Source: Burkholderia catarinensis
GTDB lineage: Bacteria; Pseudomonadota; Gammaproteobacteria; Burkholderiales; Burkholderiaceae
Reading direction: 5' to 3'
Length of the DNA: 64,000 nucleotides
Assembly (NCBI RefSeq): GCF_001883705.2
Contig: NZ_MDEQ02000019.1
Location: 1 to 64,000 of the forward strand
This document shows, in pieces, positions 52,702-61,979 of the stretch. The notes beneath the pieces were generated by a model. It searched no databases, was not told the origin of the DNA, and saw nothing but the letters and a program-made list of their open reading frames with translations. Each line of letters opens with the position of its first letter. Within the stretch, counting starts at the first letter, position 1. The position numbers and the translations under genes were made by a program.

Positions 52702-53687
52702 GCGCGCGGCTTCCCGATCACGCCAGGGTTGATCGGATTCGGCGGCTGTCCCGCGCGCGGCCCCTCGCCGAGGGCGGCGATCAGGTTGTCGGCGGCGAGG
52801 TTCGCCATTGCGCGGCGCGTCTTTTCGGTCGCGCTCGCGATATGCGGCGTCAGCACGACGTTGGGCACCTCGAGCAGCGCCGGATGTACCGTCGGCTCGC
52901 CTTCGTACACGTCGAGGCCGGCCGCGGCGATCGTCCCGTCGCGCAGCGCGACGGCCAGCGCCGCGTCGTCGACGATCCCGCCGCGCGCGATGTTGGTCAG
53001 CGTCGCGGTGGGCTTCATCTTCGCGAGTTCGGCCGCGCCGATCGTGTGATGGTTTTCCTTCGTGTACGGCAGCACGAGCACGACGTGATCGGCGCGCGCG
53101 AGCAGCGCATCCTTCGACACGTATTCGGCGTTCAGCTCGGCCTCGATCTCGGGCGCGACCCGCGACCGGTTGTGATAGATCACCTGCATCCCGAAGCCGC
53201 GCGCGCGGCGCGCGAGCGCCTGACCGATGCGGCCCATCCCGACGATGCCGAGCGTGGAGCCGTAAATGTCGGTGCCGAGGAAACCGTCGTACGCCCACTT
53301 CTGCCAGTGACCGGCGCGCAGCCAGTGCTCGGATTCGGCAATCCGGCGCGCAGCCGCCATCATCAGCGCCCAGCCGAAATCGGCGGTCGACTCGTTCAGC
53401 ACATCGGGCGTGTTGGTGCCGAGCACGTTGGCCGCGTTGAACGCGGCCATGTCGAAGTTGTTGTAGCCGACCGCCATGTTCGCCACGACGCGCAGGCGCG
53501 GCGCTGCCGCGAGCGTCGCCGCGCCGACCGGGTCGCCCGCCGTCAGCGCGCCGTCCTTGTCGGCGAGGCGCGCGGCGAGCGCATCGGGAGCGAGCGCGTC
53601 ACCGTTGTTCCAGTCGACTTCAAAATACTGCTCGAGCCGTTCGATCACGTCCGGGAAGATCGGACGCGCGACCAGGATCTTCTGCAT
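52698..53687 (-). CDS. D-2-hydroxyacid dehydrogenase (glyoxylate/hydroxypyruvate reductase type)
   Basis: A 329-residue NAD(P)-dependent dehydrogenase. The Rossmann motif GIVGMGRIGQALARRARGFG, the substrate Arg in NIARGGIVDD, the Glu of VYEGEP and the catalytic His of LTPHIASAT are all present. It resembles GhrB/GyaR. Two nearby ATG codons are possible; 53687 has ACGGAG at the right distance. It is translationally coupled to rmuC downstream. Confidence 0.93.
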   Translation of the reverse strand: MQKILVARPIFPDVIERLEQYFEVDWNNGDALAPDALAARLADKDGALTAGDPVGAATLAAAPRLRVVANMAVGYNNFDMAAFNAANVLGTNTPDVLNESTADFGWALMMAAARRIAESEHWLRAGHWQKWAYDGFLGTDIYGSTLGIVGMGRIGQALARRARGFGMQVIYHNRSRVAPEIEAELNAEYVSKDALLARADHVVLVLPYTKENHHTIGAAELAKMKPTATLTNIARGGIVDDAALAVALRDGTIAAAGLDVYEGEPTVHPALLEVPNVVLTPHIASATEKTRRAMANLAADNLIAALGEGPRAGQPPNPINPGVIGKPRA

Positions 53688-53768
53688 CGCCATCTCCGTA
53701 TGCCGCGGGCCGATCGCAGCGCGCATCGCGCCGCCGGGATTGCCCGCGCTTGGTTGAAAGTTGCCAGG

Positions 53769-55199
53769 TTACGCCGGGAAGAAGATCAGCGACGTCAGCA
53801 GGAAGACGGGCACCAGGATCAAGAGCGCCCAGCCGAGGTACGCAAAGAAGCTCGGCATCTTCACGCCGCGCGACTCCGCGATCGCCTTCACCATGAAGTT
53901 CGGCGCGTTGCCGATATAGCTGTTCGCGCCCATGAACACCGCACCCGCGGAGATCGCGGCGAGCGTCGACGCGCCGGTCGTCATCAGCGTCTGCGCATCG
54001 CCGCCCGCGAGGTTGAAGAACACCAGATAGGTCGGCGCGTTGTCGAGGAACGACGACAGCAGGCCCGTCGCCCAGAAGTACATCGCGTCGATCGGCTTGC
54101 CGTCCGGCCCCGTGACGAGATGGACGATCTGCGCGAACGCGCCGTCCGCGCCCGCGCGCAGGATCACGATCACCGGTGCGATCGTCACGAAGATCCCCGC
54201 GAACAGTTTCGCGACTTCCTCGATCGGTGCCCAGTTGAACGCGTTGCCTTCGCGCGCCGAACGCGGCGTCAGCGCGAGCGACGCAAGCGTCACGACCACG
54301 AGCGCGACGTCGCGCGCAAGGTTCTGCAGCGCGACGTGCGTGCCCCATACGTCGAACGTGATGCCCGGCTTCCAGATGCCGCTCATCAGCACGAGCGCGA
54401 CCACGGCCGCGAGCAGCACGAAGTTAATCTTGCCGTCGATCGACAGCGCCGCGCCGTCGGGCGTCGGGTCGAGCGCGGCCGGCCGCTCCTCGCCGCCCTT
54501 CCGGTAGAAGTACGTATCGAGCACGAAGAACAGCGCCAGCAGCACGACGCAGATGAACAGCATCGGCAGCGCGAGGTGCGTGGTCGTCCAGAAGAAGCTC
54601 ACGCCGTTCAGGAAGCCGAGGAACAGCGGCGGATCGCCGAGCGGCGACAGCGAACCGCCCGCGTTCGCGACGAGGAAGATGAAGAAGATCACGACGTGCA
54701 CGACATGCTTGCGGTTGTCGTTCGCGCGCAGCAGCGGCCGGATCAGCAGCATCGCGGCGCCCGTCGTGCCCATCACGCTCGCGAGCAGCGTGCCGAGCGC
54801 GAGGATCGCCGTGTTCAGCTTCGGCGATCCATGCAGGTTGCCGTTCACGCAGATACCGCCCGCCACCGTATAGAGCGCGGTGAGCAGCACGATGAACGGA
54901 ATGTATTCCTCGAGCAGCGCATGCACGAGCGTGCCGAGCGCGGTGCCCGCGCCGAACGCTGCCGCGAACGGAACCAGGAACGCGATCGCCCACCCGGCGG
55001 CGATCTTGCCGAAGTGGTGATGCCAGAACACGGGGGCGACAAGCGGGAACAGCGCGATGGACAACAGGATCCCGGCGAACGGGATGCCCCAGAGCGCGGA
55101 CAGCGTGGCACCGTCGAGCGTGGCGGCCGATGCGAGCGCGGGAACGGCGCCAAGCGCGACTCCCGACGCCATGCCCGCCCAGGCGGCATGTCGTTTCAT
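53769..55199 (-). CDS. NhaD-type sodium/proton antiporter
   Basis: A 476-residue polytopic membrane protein of the ion transporter superfamily, closest in pattern to NhaD (FLVANAGGSLSPLGDPPLF, SSFLDNAPTYLVFFNL, GANSYIGNAPNFMVKAIAE). It has about a dozen membrane segments and an N-terminal signal-like stretch. It would exchange Na+ for H+ at alkaline pH; other cations are possible. It ends 82 bases from the dehydrogenase start and begins 43 bases after the LutC-like gene stop. Confidence 0.93.
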   Translation of the reverse strand: MKRHAAWAGMASGVALGAVPALASAATLDGATLSALWGIPFAGILLSIALFPLVAPVFWHHHFGKIAAGWAIAFLVPFAAAFGAGTALGTLVHALLEEYIPFIVLLTALYTVAGGICVNGNLHGSPKLNTAILALGTLLASVMGTTGAAMLLIRPLLRANDNRKHVVHVVIFFIFLVANAGGSLSPLGDPPLFLGFLNGVSFFWTTTHLALPMLFICVVLLALFFVLDTYFYRKGGEERPAALDPTPDGAALSIDGKINFVLLAAVVALVLMSGIWKPGITFDVWGTHVALQNLARDVALVVVTLASLALTPRSAREGNAFNWAPIEEVAKLFAGIFVTIAPVIVILRAGADGAFAQIVHLVTGPDGKPIDAMYFWATGLLSSFLDNAPTYLVFFNLAGGDAQTLMTTGASTLAAISAGAVFMGANSYIGNAPNFMVKAIAESRGVKMPSFFAYLGWALLILVPVFLLTSLIFFPA

Positions 55200-55242
55200 G
55201 CAGAACTTCCTTGTTCGAGTGGGGGTGAAGGTGGCGGGCGCG

Positions 55243-55905
55243 TCATGCGCCCCGCACGACGATCGCGTGCACGCGGTACGGGCCGTGCGCGCCCAGTACG
55301 ATGGTCTGCTCGATGTCGCCCGTACGCGATGGGCCCGACACGAAATTGACCGCGCGCGGCAATTCACCGCGCTCCGCGCGGATCAGCGCGAACGCGTCTT
55401 CATGACCGGCGACGATCCGCGACGCCGGCACGATCGCGATGTGTGTTTCCGGCAGCAGGCCGGCCGACGCATAGGTGTCGGGGCCGGACAGCAGCACCAG
55501 CGAACCCGTTTCGGCGGTCGCGCAAAAACAGCCCGTGAGGCCGACGAGATCGCCGTCGCGCGGCTTGCGGCATTCGACCGACAGGCCTGCGCCCGCCCAG
55601 TCGAAATCGGCCAGCGTGCGCCACGCGACGGCCTGCATCGGCAGGCCGTGAGCGGAAAGATAGCGGGCGGCGGCGGCCGGTGCGTCGGCAAGCGTCGCGA
55701 CTTCATCGACCGTCGTCGACAGGCGCGCCGCTTCGTCGACGAATGCAGCGACGAGGTCGGCCGGCGCCGGCGGGCGCGGGCCCTGCGGATGACGAGCGAG
55801 ATAGTCGGCGACGCCGTCGCGCTCCGCTGAGTCGGGTTCGGCCGCGCGCCCCTGCGCCGCACGGATGCGCGCGAGGATCTGGCGACGGGCAGCGGAAGTG
55901 TCCAT
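55243..55905 (-). CDS. LutC/YkgG family (LUD domain) protein
   Basis: A 220-residue LUD-domain protein resembling LutC, one of three subunits for L-lactate use in Bacillus. Visible are the RRQILARIRAAQG start, DWAGAGLSVECRKPRDGDLVG and SGPSRTGDIEQTIVLGAHGP. LutA and LutB are not in the flanking genes, so the partners are elsewhere or the protein has another role. It precedes the antiporter on the same strand. Confidence 0.9.
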   Translation of the reverse strand: MDTSAARRQILARIRAAQGRAAEPDSAERDGVADYLARHPQGPRPPAPADLVAAFVDEAARLSTTVDEVATLADAPAAAARYLSAHGLPMQAVAWRTLADFDWAGAGLSVECRKPRDGDLVGLTGCFCATAETGSLVLLSGPDTYASAGLLPETHIAIVPASRIVAGHEDAFALIRAERGELPRAVNFVSGPSRTGDIEQTIVLGAHGPYRVHAIVVRGA

Positions 55906-55993
55906 GAACGGTCCTCGTGACGTTGGCGGGCGATACTGTCAGATTATACCGGCCGCCCTCGCCGCGCCGCAGCTTTGGCCGTTCGGCCGGCGC

Positions 55994-57193
55994 TCACTTC
56001 GACGCGTCTTCCTCGACCGGCTGCGCGATGCCGAACACCTGGCGCAGATACGCGAGATACGCCTTGTCGTCGCACATGCTCTTGCCCGGCGAATCCGACA
56101 GCTTCGCGACCGGCTGGCCGTTACAGCGCACCATCTTGATCACGATCTGCAGCGGCACGTAGCCGAGGTCGTTGGTGAGGTTCGTGCCGACGCCGAACGC
56201 GAGCTTGCAGCGGCCGCGGAACCGTTCGTACAGCTGCATGACCTTCGGGATGTCGAGCGCGTCCGAGAATACGAGCACCTTGGTGCGCGGATCGCACCGG
56301 TTCGCCTCGTAATGACTCAGCATCCGCTCGCCCCAGTCGAACGGATCGCCCGAATCGTGGCGTGCGCCGTCGAACAGCTTGCAGAAGTACATGTCGAAGT
56401 CGTTCAGGAACGCGTCCATCCCGTAGACGTCCGACAGCGCGATCCCGAGGTCGCCGCGGTATTCCTTCGCCCACATCTCGAAGCCGTAGATCTGCGAATC
56501 GCGCAGCCGCGGGCCGAGCGCCTGGCACGCCTGCAGGTACTCGTGCGCCATCGTGCCGAGCGGCGTGATGCCGTGCTTCATTGCGTACAGCACGTTGCTC
56601 GTGCCCGCGAACTGCGGGCCGAGCCCGTCGCGCAGCGTGAGCGCGACTTCCTCGTGCCAGACCTTCGAGAAGCGCCGGCGCGTGCCGTAGTCGGCAATCT
56701 TGCAGTCGGCGAACTCGGGTTTCGCGCCGAGCAGCGTGATCTTCTCGCGCAGCCGCTCGCGGCCTTCGCGATAGTCGGGCTCGCGCTGCGTGTTGCGGAA
56801 ATAGACTTCGTTGACGATCGCGAGCACCGGAATCTCGAACAGGATCGCGTGCAGCCACGGTCCCGTGATCTCGATGTCGATCTCGCCGTTGCCCTTCGGC
56901 GACGCCGTGATCGAGATGTACTTCTCGTTCAGGTGGAACAGCGCGAGGAAATCGACGAAATCGCTCTTGATGAAGCGCATCCGCCGCAGGTAGTCGAGTT
57001 CGACGTCGGAAAAGCGCAGCGAGCACAAGCCGCGCACCTCGTCGCGAATCTCGTCGATGTATGGCACGAGATCGACGCCGGGCGTGCGACACCTGAAACG
57101 GTATTCGACGCTTGCGGCGGGAAAGTGATGCAGGACGACCTGCATCATCGTGAACTTGTAGAGATCCGTGTCGAGCAGCGAAGTGATGATCAT
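55994..57193 (-). CDS. pncB: Nicotinate phosphoribosyltransferase
   Basis: PncB makes nicotinate mononucleotide from nicotinate and PRPP in NAD salvage. The 399-residue protein starts MIITSLLDTDLYKFTM, has the GTMAHEYLQACQ segment holding the phosphorylated His in the family, and SDALDIPKVMQLYERF and FGVGTNLTNDLG for phosphate binding. The ATG at 57193 is the family start. It diverges from fdxA over 289 bases. Confidence 0.96.
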   Translation of the reverse strand: MIITSLLDTDLYKFTMMQVVLHHFPAASVEYRFRCRTPGVDLVPYIDEIRDEVRGLCSLRFSDVELDYLRRMRFIKSDFVDFLALFHLNEKYISITASPKGNGEIDIEITGPWLHAILFEIPVLAIVNEVYFRNTQREPDYREGRERLREKITLLGAKPEFADCKIADYGTRRRFSKVWHEEVALTLRDGLGPQFAGTSNVLYAMKHGITPLGTMAHEYLQACQALGPRLRDSQIYGFEMWAKEYRGDLGIALSDVYGMDAFLNDFDMYFCKLFDGARHDSGDPFDWGERMLSHYEANRCDPRTKVLVFSDALDIPKVMQLYERFRGRCKLAFGVGTNLTNDLGYVPLQIVIKMVRCNGQPVAKLSDSPGKSMCDDKAYLAYLRQVFGIAQPVEEDASK

Positions 57194-57422
57194 GATTACG
57201 GCACCGCCAATATCGTGACAGGGCCCCGGCGCACCGCGCGCCGCCCGGTCTGTCGGCCATGTTACCCGAATGCGGGCCCGACCATCGTGAAACCGCCTGT
57301 CGCCCTGCTCCCGTGGTACCGGCCGCGTACCCATTGCGCGCGCCTCGGCGGCCGCCATAAACTAATCACGAAACGATATAAGCCGGATAGCCGACCACGC
57401 CATGCGGGTTTTGCGCTTCAGT

Positions 57423-57428
57423 TACAAT
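57423..57428 (+). promoter_or_regulatory. Possible -10 element of fdxA
   Basis: TACAAT lies 55 bases before the fdxA ATG; no good -35 sequence is seen at the usual distance. Confidence 0.35.
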
Positions 57429-57482
57429 GCCGCTTTTGGCGCAAACGCCACCCCATATATACCGCCAAGCAGGAGCGTTTTA

Positions 57483-57806
57483 ATGACTCACGTTGTGACC
57501 GAAGGCTGCATCAAGTGCAAATACACGGACTGCGTGGATGTGTGCCCGGTGGATTGCTTCCGTGAAGGTCCCAACTTTCTCGCCATCGATCCGGACGAGT
57601 GCATCGACTGCGCCGTGTGCGTCGCCGAATGCCCGACCAATGCGATCTATGCCGAAGAAGACGTTCCGGGCGACCAGCAGCAGTTCACCGAGCTGAACGC
57701 CGAGCTGGCAAAGGGCTGGCCGTCGATCACGAAGACCAAGCCGGCGCCGGCCGACGCGGACGAGTGGAAGGACGTGCAGGACAAGCTGCACCTGCTCGAG
57801 CGTTGA
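57483..57806 (+). CDS. fdxA: 7Fe ferredoxin FdxA
   Basis: A 107-residue ferredoxin of the Azotobacter FdI type holding one 3Fe-4S and one 4Fe-4S cluster. Cys9, Cys12, Cys17 and Cys21 (CIKCKYTDCVDVCP) and Cys40, Cys43, Cys46 and Cys50 (CIDCAVCVAECP) are the ligands and candidates. A strong ribosome site AGGAGCG precedes the ATG at 57483. The electron partner is not encoded nearby. Confidence 0.95.
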   Translation: MTHVVTEGCIKCKYTDCVDVCPVDCFREGPNFLAIDPDECIDCAVCVAECPTNAIYAEEDVPGDQQQFTELNAELAKGWPSITKTKPAPADADEWKDVQDKLHLLER

Positions 57807-57902
57807 TCGCGCGGCCGCGGCGGGAATTTTTTGTGCGTCGCAGCCCAAAATAGTTGACAGCTTAGCCAACACCCCATACAATCTCGTTTCTCTGCTGTTT
57901 GT

Positions 57903-57978
57903 TCCCCGATAGCTCAGTCGGTAGAGCGCCGGACTGTTAATCCGTAGGTCCCTGGTTCGAGCCCAGGTCGGGGAGCCA
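57903..57978 (+). tRNA. tRNA-Asn (GTT), copy 1
   Basis: A 76-base tRNA with acceptor TCCCCGA/TCGGGGA, discriminator G and encoded CCA. The anticodon loop CTGTTAA gives GTT. Confidence 0.98.
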
Positions 57979-57985
57979 AAAACGC

Positions 57986-58015
57986 AAAGGCCCGTTGAAA
58001 GTGAACGGGCTTTTT
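57986..58015 (+). terminator. Terminator after tRNA-Asn copy 1
   Basis: GCCCGTT-GAAAGTG-AACGGGC stem followed by TTTTT, 11 bases past the tRNA. Confidence 0.88.
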
Positions 58016-58049
58016 GCTGGCAGCCAAACACGCAGATGTACCGATTTAT

Positions 58050-58125
58050 TCCCCGATAGCTCAGTCGGTAGAGCGCCGGACTGTTAATCCGTAGGTCCCT
58101 GGTTCGAGCCCAGGTCGGGGAGCCA
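58050..58125 (+). tRNA. tRNA-Asn (GTT), copy 2
   Basis: Identical over all 76 bases to the copy 147 bases upstream, with encoded CCA. Confidence 0.98.
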
Positions 58126-58132
58126 GACAGCG

Positions 58133-58160
58133 AAAGGCCCGTCATTCGACGGGCCTTTTG
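58133..58160 (+). terminator. Terminator after tRNA-Asn copy 2
   Basis: AGGCCCGTC/GACGGGCCT stem with ATTC loop and following T-run. Confidence 0.88.
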
Positions 58161-58244
58161 TTTTTCCGGCCGCCGTCGTGCCTTTCGTGGCCCGGTCGCG
58201 CGCATGCTAGAGTCTCTGTCCCGCATTCGCATCCGGTTCCATCG

Positions 58245-58730
58245 ATGAAGCATCGTCTCCTCTCAGCCGCATCACTCGCCCTCCTGCTTTCCGCATTCGC
58301 TGCGACACCGCTCGCGCACGCGGAAGAAGTCGGCAGCGTCAACACCCATTTCCGCGTAACGGGCTCCGATCGCGTCGTCGTCGAGGCCTATGACGATCCG
58401 GTCGTGAACGGCGTGACCTGCTACGTGTCGCGCGCCCGCACGGGCGGGATCAAGGGCACGCTCGGCGTCGCCGAGGATCCGAGCGAAGCGTCGATCGCGT
58501 GCCGTCAGGTCGGCCCGATCAGCTTCAAGGAGCCGCTCAAGCAGCAGACCGACGTGTTCAGCGAGCGCATGTCGTTCATCTTCAAGACGCTGCACGTCGT
58601 GCGCGTGGTCGACAAGAAGCGCAACACGATCGTCTATCTGACCTACAGCGACCGCATCGTCAGCGGCAGCCCGAAGAACGCCGTTACCGCCGTGCCGATG
58701 CCGGCCGGCACGACGATTCCGGTCAAGTAA
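58245..58730 (+). CDS. creA: CreA family periplasmic protein
   Basis: A 161-residue secreted protein of unknown function, family CreA. It has a signal peptide to about residue 26 (ending AHA) and the conserved VGSVNTHFRVTGSDRVVVEAYDDP, VTCYVSRARTGGIKG and IVYLTYSDR segments. The ATG at 58245 gives the signal peptide. It follows the second tRNA-Asn terminator, so it has its own promoter. Confidence 0.93.
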   Translation: MKHRLLSAASLALLLSAFAATPLAHAEEVGSVNTHFRVTGSDRVVVEAYDDPVVNGVTCYVSRARTGGIKGTLGVAEDPSEASIACRQVGPISFKEPLKQQTDVFSERMSFIFKTLHVVRVVDKKRNTIVYLTYSDRIVSGSPKNAVTAVPMPAGTTIPVK

Positions 58731-58792
58731 AGCCCGCGCCGGCCGGGCGCGCGAGCGATACACTGTCGGTTCGCCCGCCCCCGCACCCGATC

Positions 58793-59695
58793 ATGTCCGC
58801 CATCCGCCTCCCAGACTCCGCACGCTACTGGCGCACGCCGCTGCTGCCGGATGCGGATCTCGTCACGGCCACCTTTCGCGACCACACGTTCGCGCCCCAC
58901 TGGCACGACGCGTACACGATCCCCGTGATTCTCGAAGGCGCGGAACGCTTCACCTATCGCGGCAGCGGCCATGTCGCCGAAACGGGCACCGTGCCCGTGA
59001 TCAATCCCGGCGAAGTGCATACGGGTTCGCGCGCGGCCGATGAAGGCTGGTGCTATCGCGTCAGCTACATGCCGGTCGAATTCATCCGGGAACTCGCGAG
59101 TGCGATCGCGGGCCGCCCGCAGGACGCGCCGTGGTTTGCCCCCGACGTGATTCGCGACGCCGATCTGGCGGCCCGGCTTACGCTTGCGCACCGGATGATG
59201 GAGGCCGGCAGCGAGCACACACTGTCCTCGCATGCACGCGGCACGCCGGCCGCCAGCGATCCGGCGACCGGCGTGCCGCGCATCTACGATCCGCTCGCCG
59301 CCGAAACGGCGATGCTCGACGCGCTGTCGACGCTGATCGTGCGCCACGCCGACGCGCAGCCGCGACCGGCGCCGCTCGCGGCGGACGAACCGCGCGTCGA
59401 CACAATGCGCGAGCGGCTCGCCGCCGATCTCACCTGTACGGTAACGCTCGACGAAGTCGCGCAGGCGGCCGGCCTGTCGCCGTTCCACGCGGCGCGCCTG
59501 TTCACCCGAACGACCGGCATGCCGCCGCATGCATGGCGCAACCAGCTGAGATTGCAGCGCGCGCTGGCGCCGCTGCGCGCGGGCGTACCCGTCGCCGATG
59601 TCGCGGCGGCCAGCGGCTTCGTCGACCAGAGCCACTTCACACGGCATTTCAAACGGATGTTCGGCGTGCCGCCCGGACGCTGGCAGGCGAGCTGA
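58793..59695 (+). CDS. AraC family transcriptional regulator
   Basis: A 300-residue regulator with an N-terminal cupin-like AraC ligand domain (HWHDAYTIPVILEG) and a C-terminal pair of helix-turn-helix motifs (TLDEVAQAAGLSPFHAARLF; VADVAAASGFVDQSHFTRHF). The start at 58793 is chosen from the domain boundary. azlC and azlD follow after 127 bases on the same strand, so this protein is the likely regulator of that exporter. Confidence 0.93.
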   Translation: MSAIRLPDSARYWRTPLLPDADLVTATFRDHTFAPHWHDAYTIPVILEGAERFTYRGSGHVAETGTVPVINPGEVHTGSRAADEGWCYRVSYMPVEFIRELASAIAGRPQDAPWFAPDVIRDADLAARLTLAHRMMEAGSEHTLSSHARGTPAASDPATGVPRIYDPLAAETAMLDALSTLIVRHADAQPRPAPLAADEPRVDTMRERLAADLTCTVTLDEVAQAAGLSPFHAARLFTRTTGMPPHAWRNQLRLQRALAPLRAGVPVADVAAASGFVDQSHFTRHFKRMFGVPPGRWQAS

Positions 59696-59822
59696 CGCGC
59701 GGCTTCCCGCGTCCGACAGTCGCGATGCAGCCGGCGCCGGCAAGCGCTCAAGCACCGCCCCCGTTTCCGCGGGCGCAAGAACATACAAGCCGGTACCCCC
59801 GCGGCCCGCTATTCTCCAGCCC

Positions 59823-60590
59823 ATGGAGAAGCGCTCTTTGAACCCGACACCCGCGTCGCCCCCTCGCCGCCCGCTCAACGAGTGGCTCGACGGCGCGCGC
59901 GATACGATCCCGATGATGATCGGCGCGGCACCGTTCGGCGTGATTTTCGGCACGCTCGTCGGCGGCGGCCCGCTCGCCGCATGGCACGGCGCGCTGATGT
60001 CGCTCGCCGTGTTCGCAGGCTCCGCGCAGTTCATCGCGCTCGGCCTGATCGCGGGCAGCGCGGGCTTCGTCGTCGTGCTCGCGACGACGCTGATCGTGAA
60101 CCTGCGCCACCTGCTGTACAGCGCAACGCTCGCGCCCTATGTCGCGCACCTGCCGCTACGCTGGCGCGCGACACTCGGCGCACTGATGACCGACGAGGTG
60201 TTCGCGGTCGCCTATGCGCACTACCGGCACTTCCCGCCCGGTGCAGTCGGCCCCCACTACTTCTTCGGGTCCGGGCTCGCGATGTACCTGAACTGGCAGG
60301 TCTGGACGCTCGCGGGCATCGGCTTCGGCGCGGCGTTCCCGGGCCTGCAGTCGCTCGGCCTCGATTTCGCGATGGCGGCAACCTTCATCGCCATCGTCGT
60401 CCCGCAGCTCGGCACGCTGCGCTATTTCGCGGCGGCCGCGACGGCCGGCACGCTCGCGTACTTCTGGCAGGGCTGGCCGTACAAGCTCGGGCTGCTCGGC
60501 GCGGTCGCCGCCGGCGTCGCGATCGGCGTCGCGCTCACGCTGCTGCACGAACGCGCGCGGGCCGGCTCGCGCACGGAGACCGCATCGTGA
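59823..60590 (+). CDS. azlC: Branched-chain amino acid exporter subunit AzlC
   Basis: The large subunit of an AzlCD-type exporter for branched-chain and related amino acids. The 255-residue protein has 6-8 membrane segments and the family patterns IGAAPFGVIFGTL, FAGSAQFIALGLI and NLRHLLYSATLAPY. Its stop overlaps the GTG of azlD (GTGA). Regulated, by position, by the AraC-type protein upstream. Confidence 0.93.
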   Translation: MEKRSLNPTPASPPRRPLNEWLDGARDTIPMMIGAAPFGVIFGTLVGGGPLAAWHGALMSLAVFAGSAQFIALGLIAGSAGFVVVLATTLIVNLRHLLYSATLAPYVAHLPLRWRATLGALMTDEVFAVAYAHYRHFPPGAVGPHYFFGSGLAMYLNWQVWTLAGIGFGAAFPGLQSLGLDFAMAATFIAIVVPQLGTLRYFAAAATAGTLAYFWQGWPYKLGLLGAVAAGVAIGVALTLLHERARAGSRTETAS

Positions 60591-60925
60591 GCTACGCGCT
60601 GCTGATTCTCGGAATGGCCGTCATCACCTACGCGATCCGCTCGACGCTGTTCCTGTTCGGCGAGCGGCTGACCTTCCCGCCACTCGTGCGGACCGCGCTC
60701 GGCTTCGTGCCCGTCACCGTGCTGACCGCGATCATCGTGCCGATGACCGTCTCGCCGCACGGCGGCACGGCCGAGCTGACCTGGCGCAATCCGCAGCTCG
60801 TCGGCGCGCTCGCCGCCGTGCTCGTGTCGGCGGCGACCCGCCGCCCGCTCGTGACGATCGCGGCGGGGCTCGTGGTGTTCTTTTTCTGGCAAGGGGTCGT
60901 GCTGCCCCACTGGCTGCCGGCCTGA
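60587..60925 (+). CDS. azlD: Branched-chain amino acid exporter subunit AzlD
   Basis: A 112-residue membrane protein with three or four segments and the AzlD start (SYALLILGMAVITYAIRST). The start codon is GTG at 60587, overlapping the azlC stop, so the subunits are translationally coupled. It ends FFWQGVVLPHWLPA. Confidence 0.92.
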   Translation: MSYALLILGMAVITYAIRSTLFLFGERLTFPPLVRTALGFVPVTVLTAIIVPMTVSPHGGTAELTWRNPQLVGALAAVLVSAATRRPLVTIAAGLVVFFFWQGVVLPHWLPA

Positions 60926-60991
60926 GCCGGCGCCCGGCCACGCGCGCTCAAGTTTTCGCCCGGCGCGCCGATATAGGGAATGAAGACCCGC

Positions 60992-61038
60992 CACCGGAGC
61001 GGGCGCACCGGTCAGTCGACGCTGCGCCCGCTCCGGTG
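60992..61038. repeat. 16-bp perfect inverted repeat (large stem-loop)
   Basis: CACCGGAGCGGGCGCA and its exact reverse complement flank a 15-base loop, 67 bases past azlD and 46 bases before the next gene. No T-run follows on the plus strand. It could be a terminator-like roadblock, an mRNA stabiliser or a leader structure. Confidence 0.9.
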
Positions 61039-61084
61039 CGCCGTGCCGGCCGCCGGCTTGCACGGGCCGCCATCGAGACGATTC

Positions 61085-61864
61085 ATGGGCCAGATCACCC
61101 TTTCCCTCAAGGACGACACGCTCGAGTCCCTGCGCAAGGACTATGACGCGTTCGTCCGCGTGTCGCTGAAACTCGACCCGCAGTTCGCGACGCCGTCGTT
61201 CGAGGATTTCCTGCGCGCCAAACTGCTCGACAACATGGTGCCGCTGACCGAGCACGCGGTGCAGCGGATGCTGCAGGGCGGCCAGTATGCGTGGGCAAAG
61301 CGCACGCTCGACAAGGAATTTCCGGACGTCGTCGCGATCCTGATGCGACAGGCCGGCGAATTCGGCTTCGGCTTCGCGTCGCGCTCCGAATGGACCCCCG
61401 ACGAGCTCGCGAAGGCCTGCCGCGACTGGGCGAAGGCGATCGTCGCCGAAGCGCAGGGCGACCCGTCGCTGATCGACCCGCTCGCGTCCCAGATCAAGAG
61501 CGCGGCGCAGGACATCCAGACGCTCGAGGAACTGATGCAGACGCCCGCGTGGCGGCTCGCGGAATCGTTGCGGCAACGGATCTACGAGGCCAAGCTCGCG
61601 TGCGAGATGAGCGTCGGCAGCATCGCGCGCGACAAGCTCGGCGAACTGCGCGGACTGTTGCGCCTCGGGCTCGCGCACGGTTCGTTCCAGAAGCAGGAAG
61701 CGCAGCAGATCATGGAATACCTGCGGCTGCTGAAGCCGGAGATTTTCGTCGAGGAACCGCACGACGTCTTCGCGCGGCTCGCCGCGTGGCTGCGCAGCGT
61801 ATTCACGGTTGCCGCGCGGCCGGCCCAGGGGCAGGGACAAGGGCAAGGGCAACGCCGGCCGTAA
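61085..61864 (+). CDS. Protein of unknown function
   Basis: A 259-residue soluble protein starting MGQITLSLKDDTLESLRKDY. It looks mainly helical, has no signal peptide or membrane segment, and ends in a Gln/Gly-rich tail (QGQGQGQGQ). No catalytic motif is recognised. It stands behind a strong stem-loop and converges with an Ala-rich secreted protein gene. A similar protein is probably widespread in the genus, but I cannot name a family. Confidence 0.8.
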   Translation: MGQITLSLKDDTLESLRKDYDAFVRVSLKLDPQFATPSFEDFLRAKLLDNMVPLTEHAVQRMLQGGQYAWAKRTLDKEFPDVVAILMRQAGEFGFGFASRSEWTPDELAKACRDWAKAIVAEAQGDPSLIDPLASQIKSAAQDIQTLEELMQTPAWRLAESLRQRIYEAKLACEMSVGSIARDKLGELRGLLRLGLAHGSFQKQEAQQIMEYLRLLKPEIFVEEPHDVFARLAAWLRSVFTVAARPAQGQGQGQGQRRP

Positions 61865-61882
61865 CGGCGCGCATCAACACAT

Positions 61883-61918
61883 GAAAACGGCCCGGTTCGC
61901 GCGAAGCGAACCGGGCCG
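61883..61918 (-). terminator. Terminator of the Ala/Gly-rich protein gene
   Basis: A perfect 13-bp stem CGGCCCGGTTCGC/GCGAACCGGGCCG with a 5-base loop, followed on the minus strand by TTTT. Confidence 0.85.
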
Positions 61919-61979
61919 CCGGACGGCCGCCGTCGCGACGCGCCGTCCGGGGCGAGCGTCGCGCGGCGCCGGACACCGC

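Noticed and set aside
52702..53298. N-terminal extension of RmuC by about 200 codons
   Set aside because: It is the out-of-frame shadow of the dehydrogenase gene; the ATGA overlap gives a proper start at 52701.
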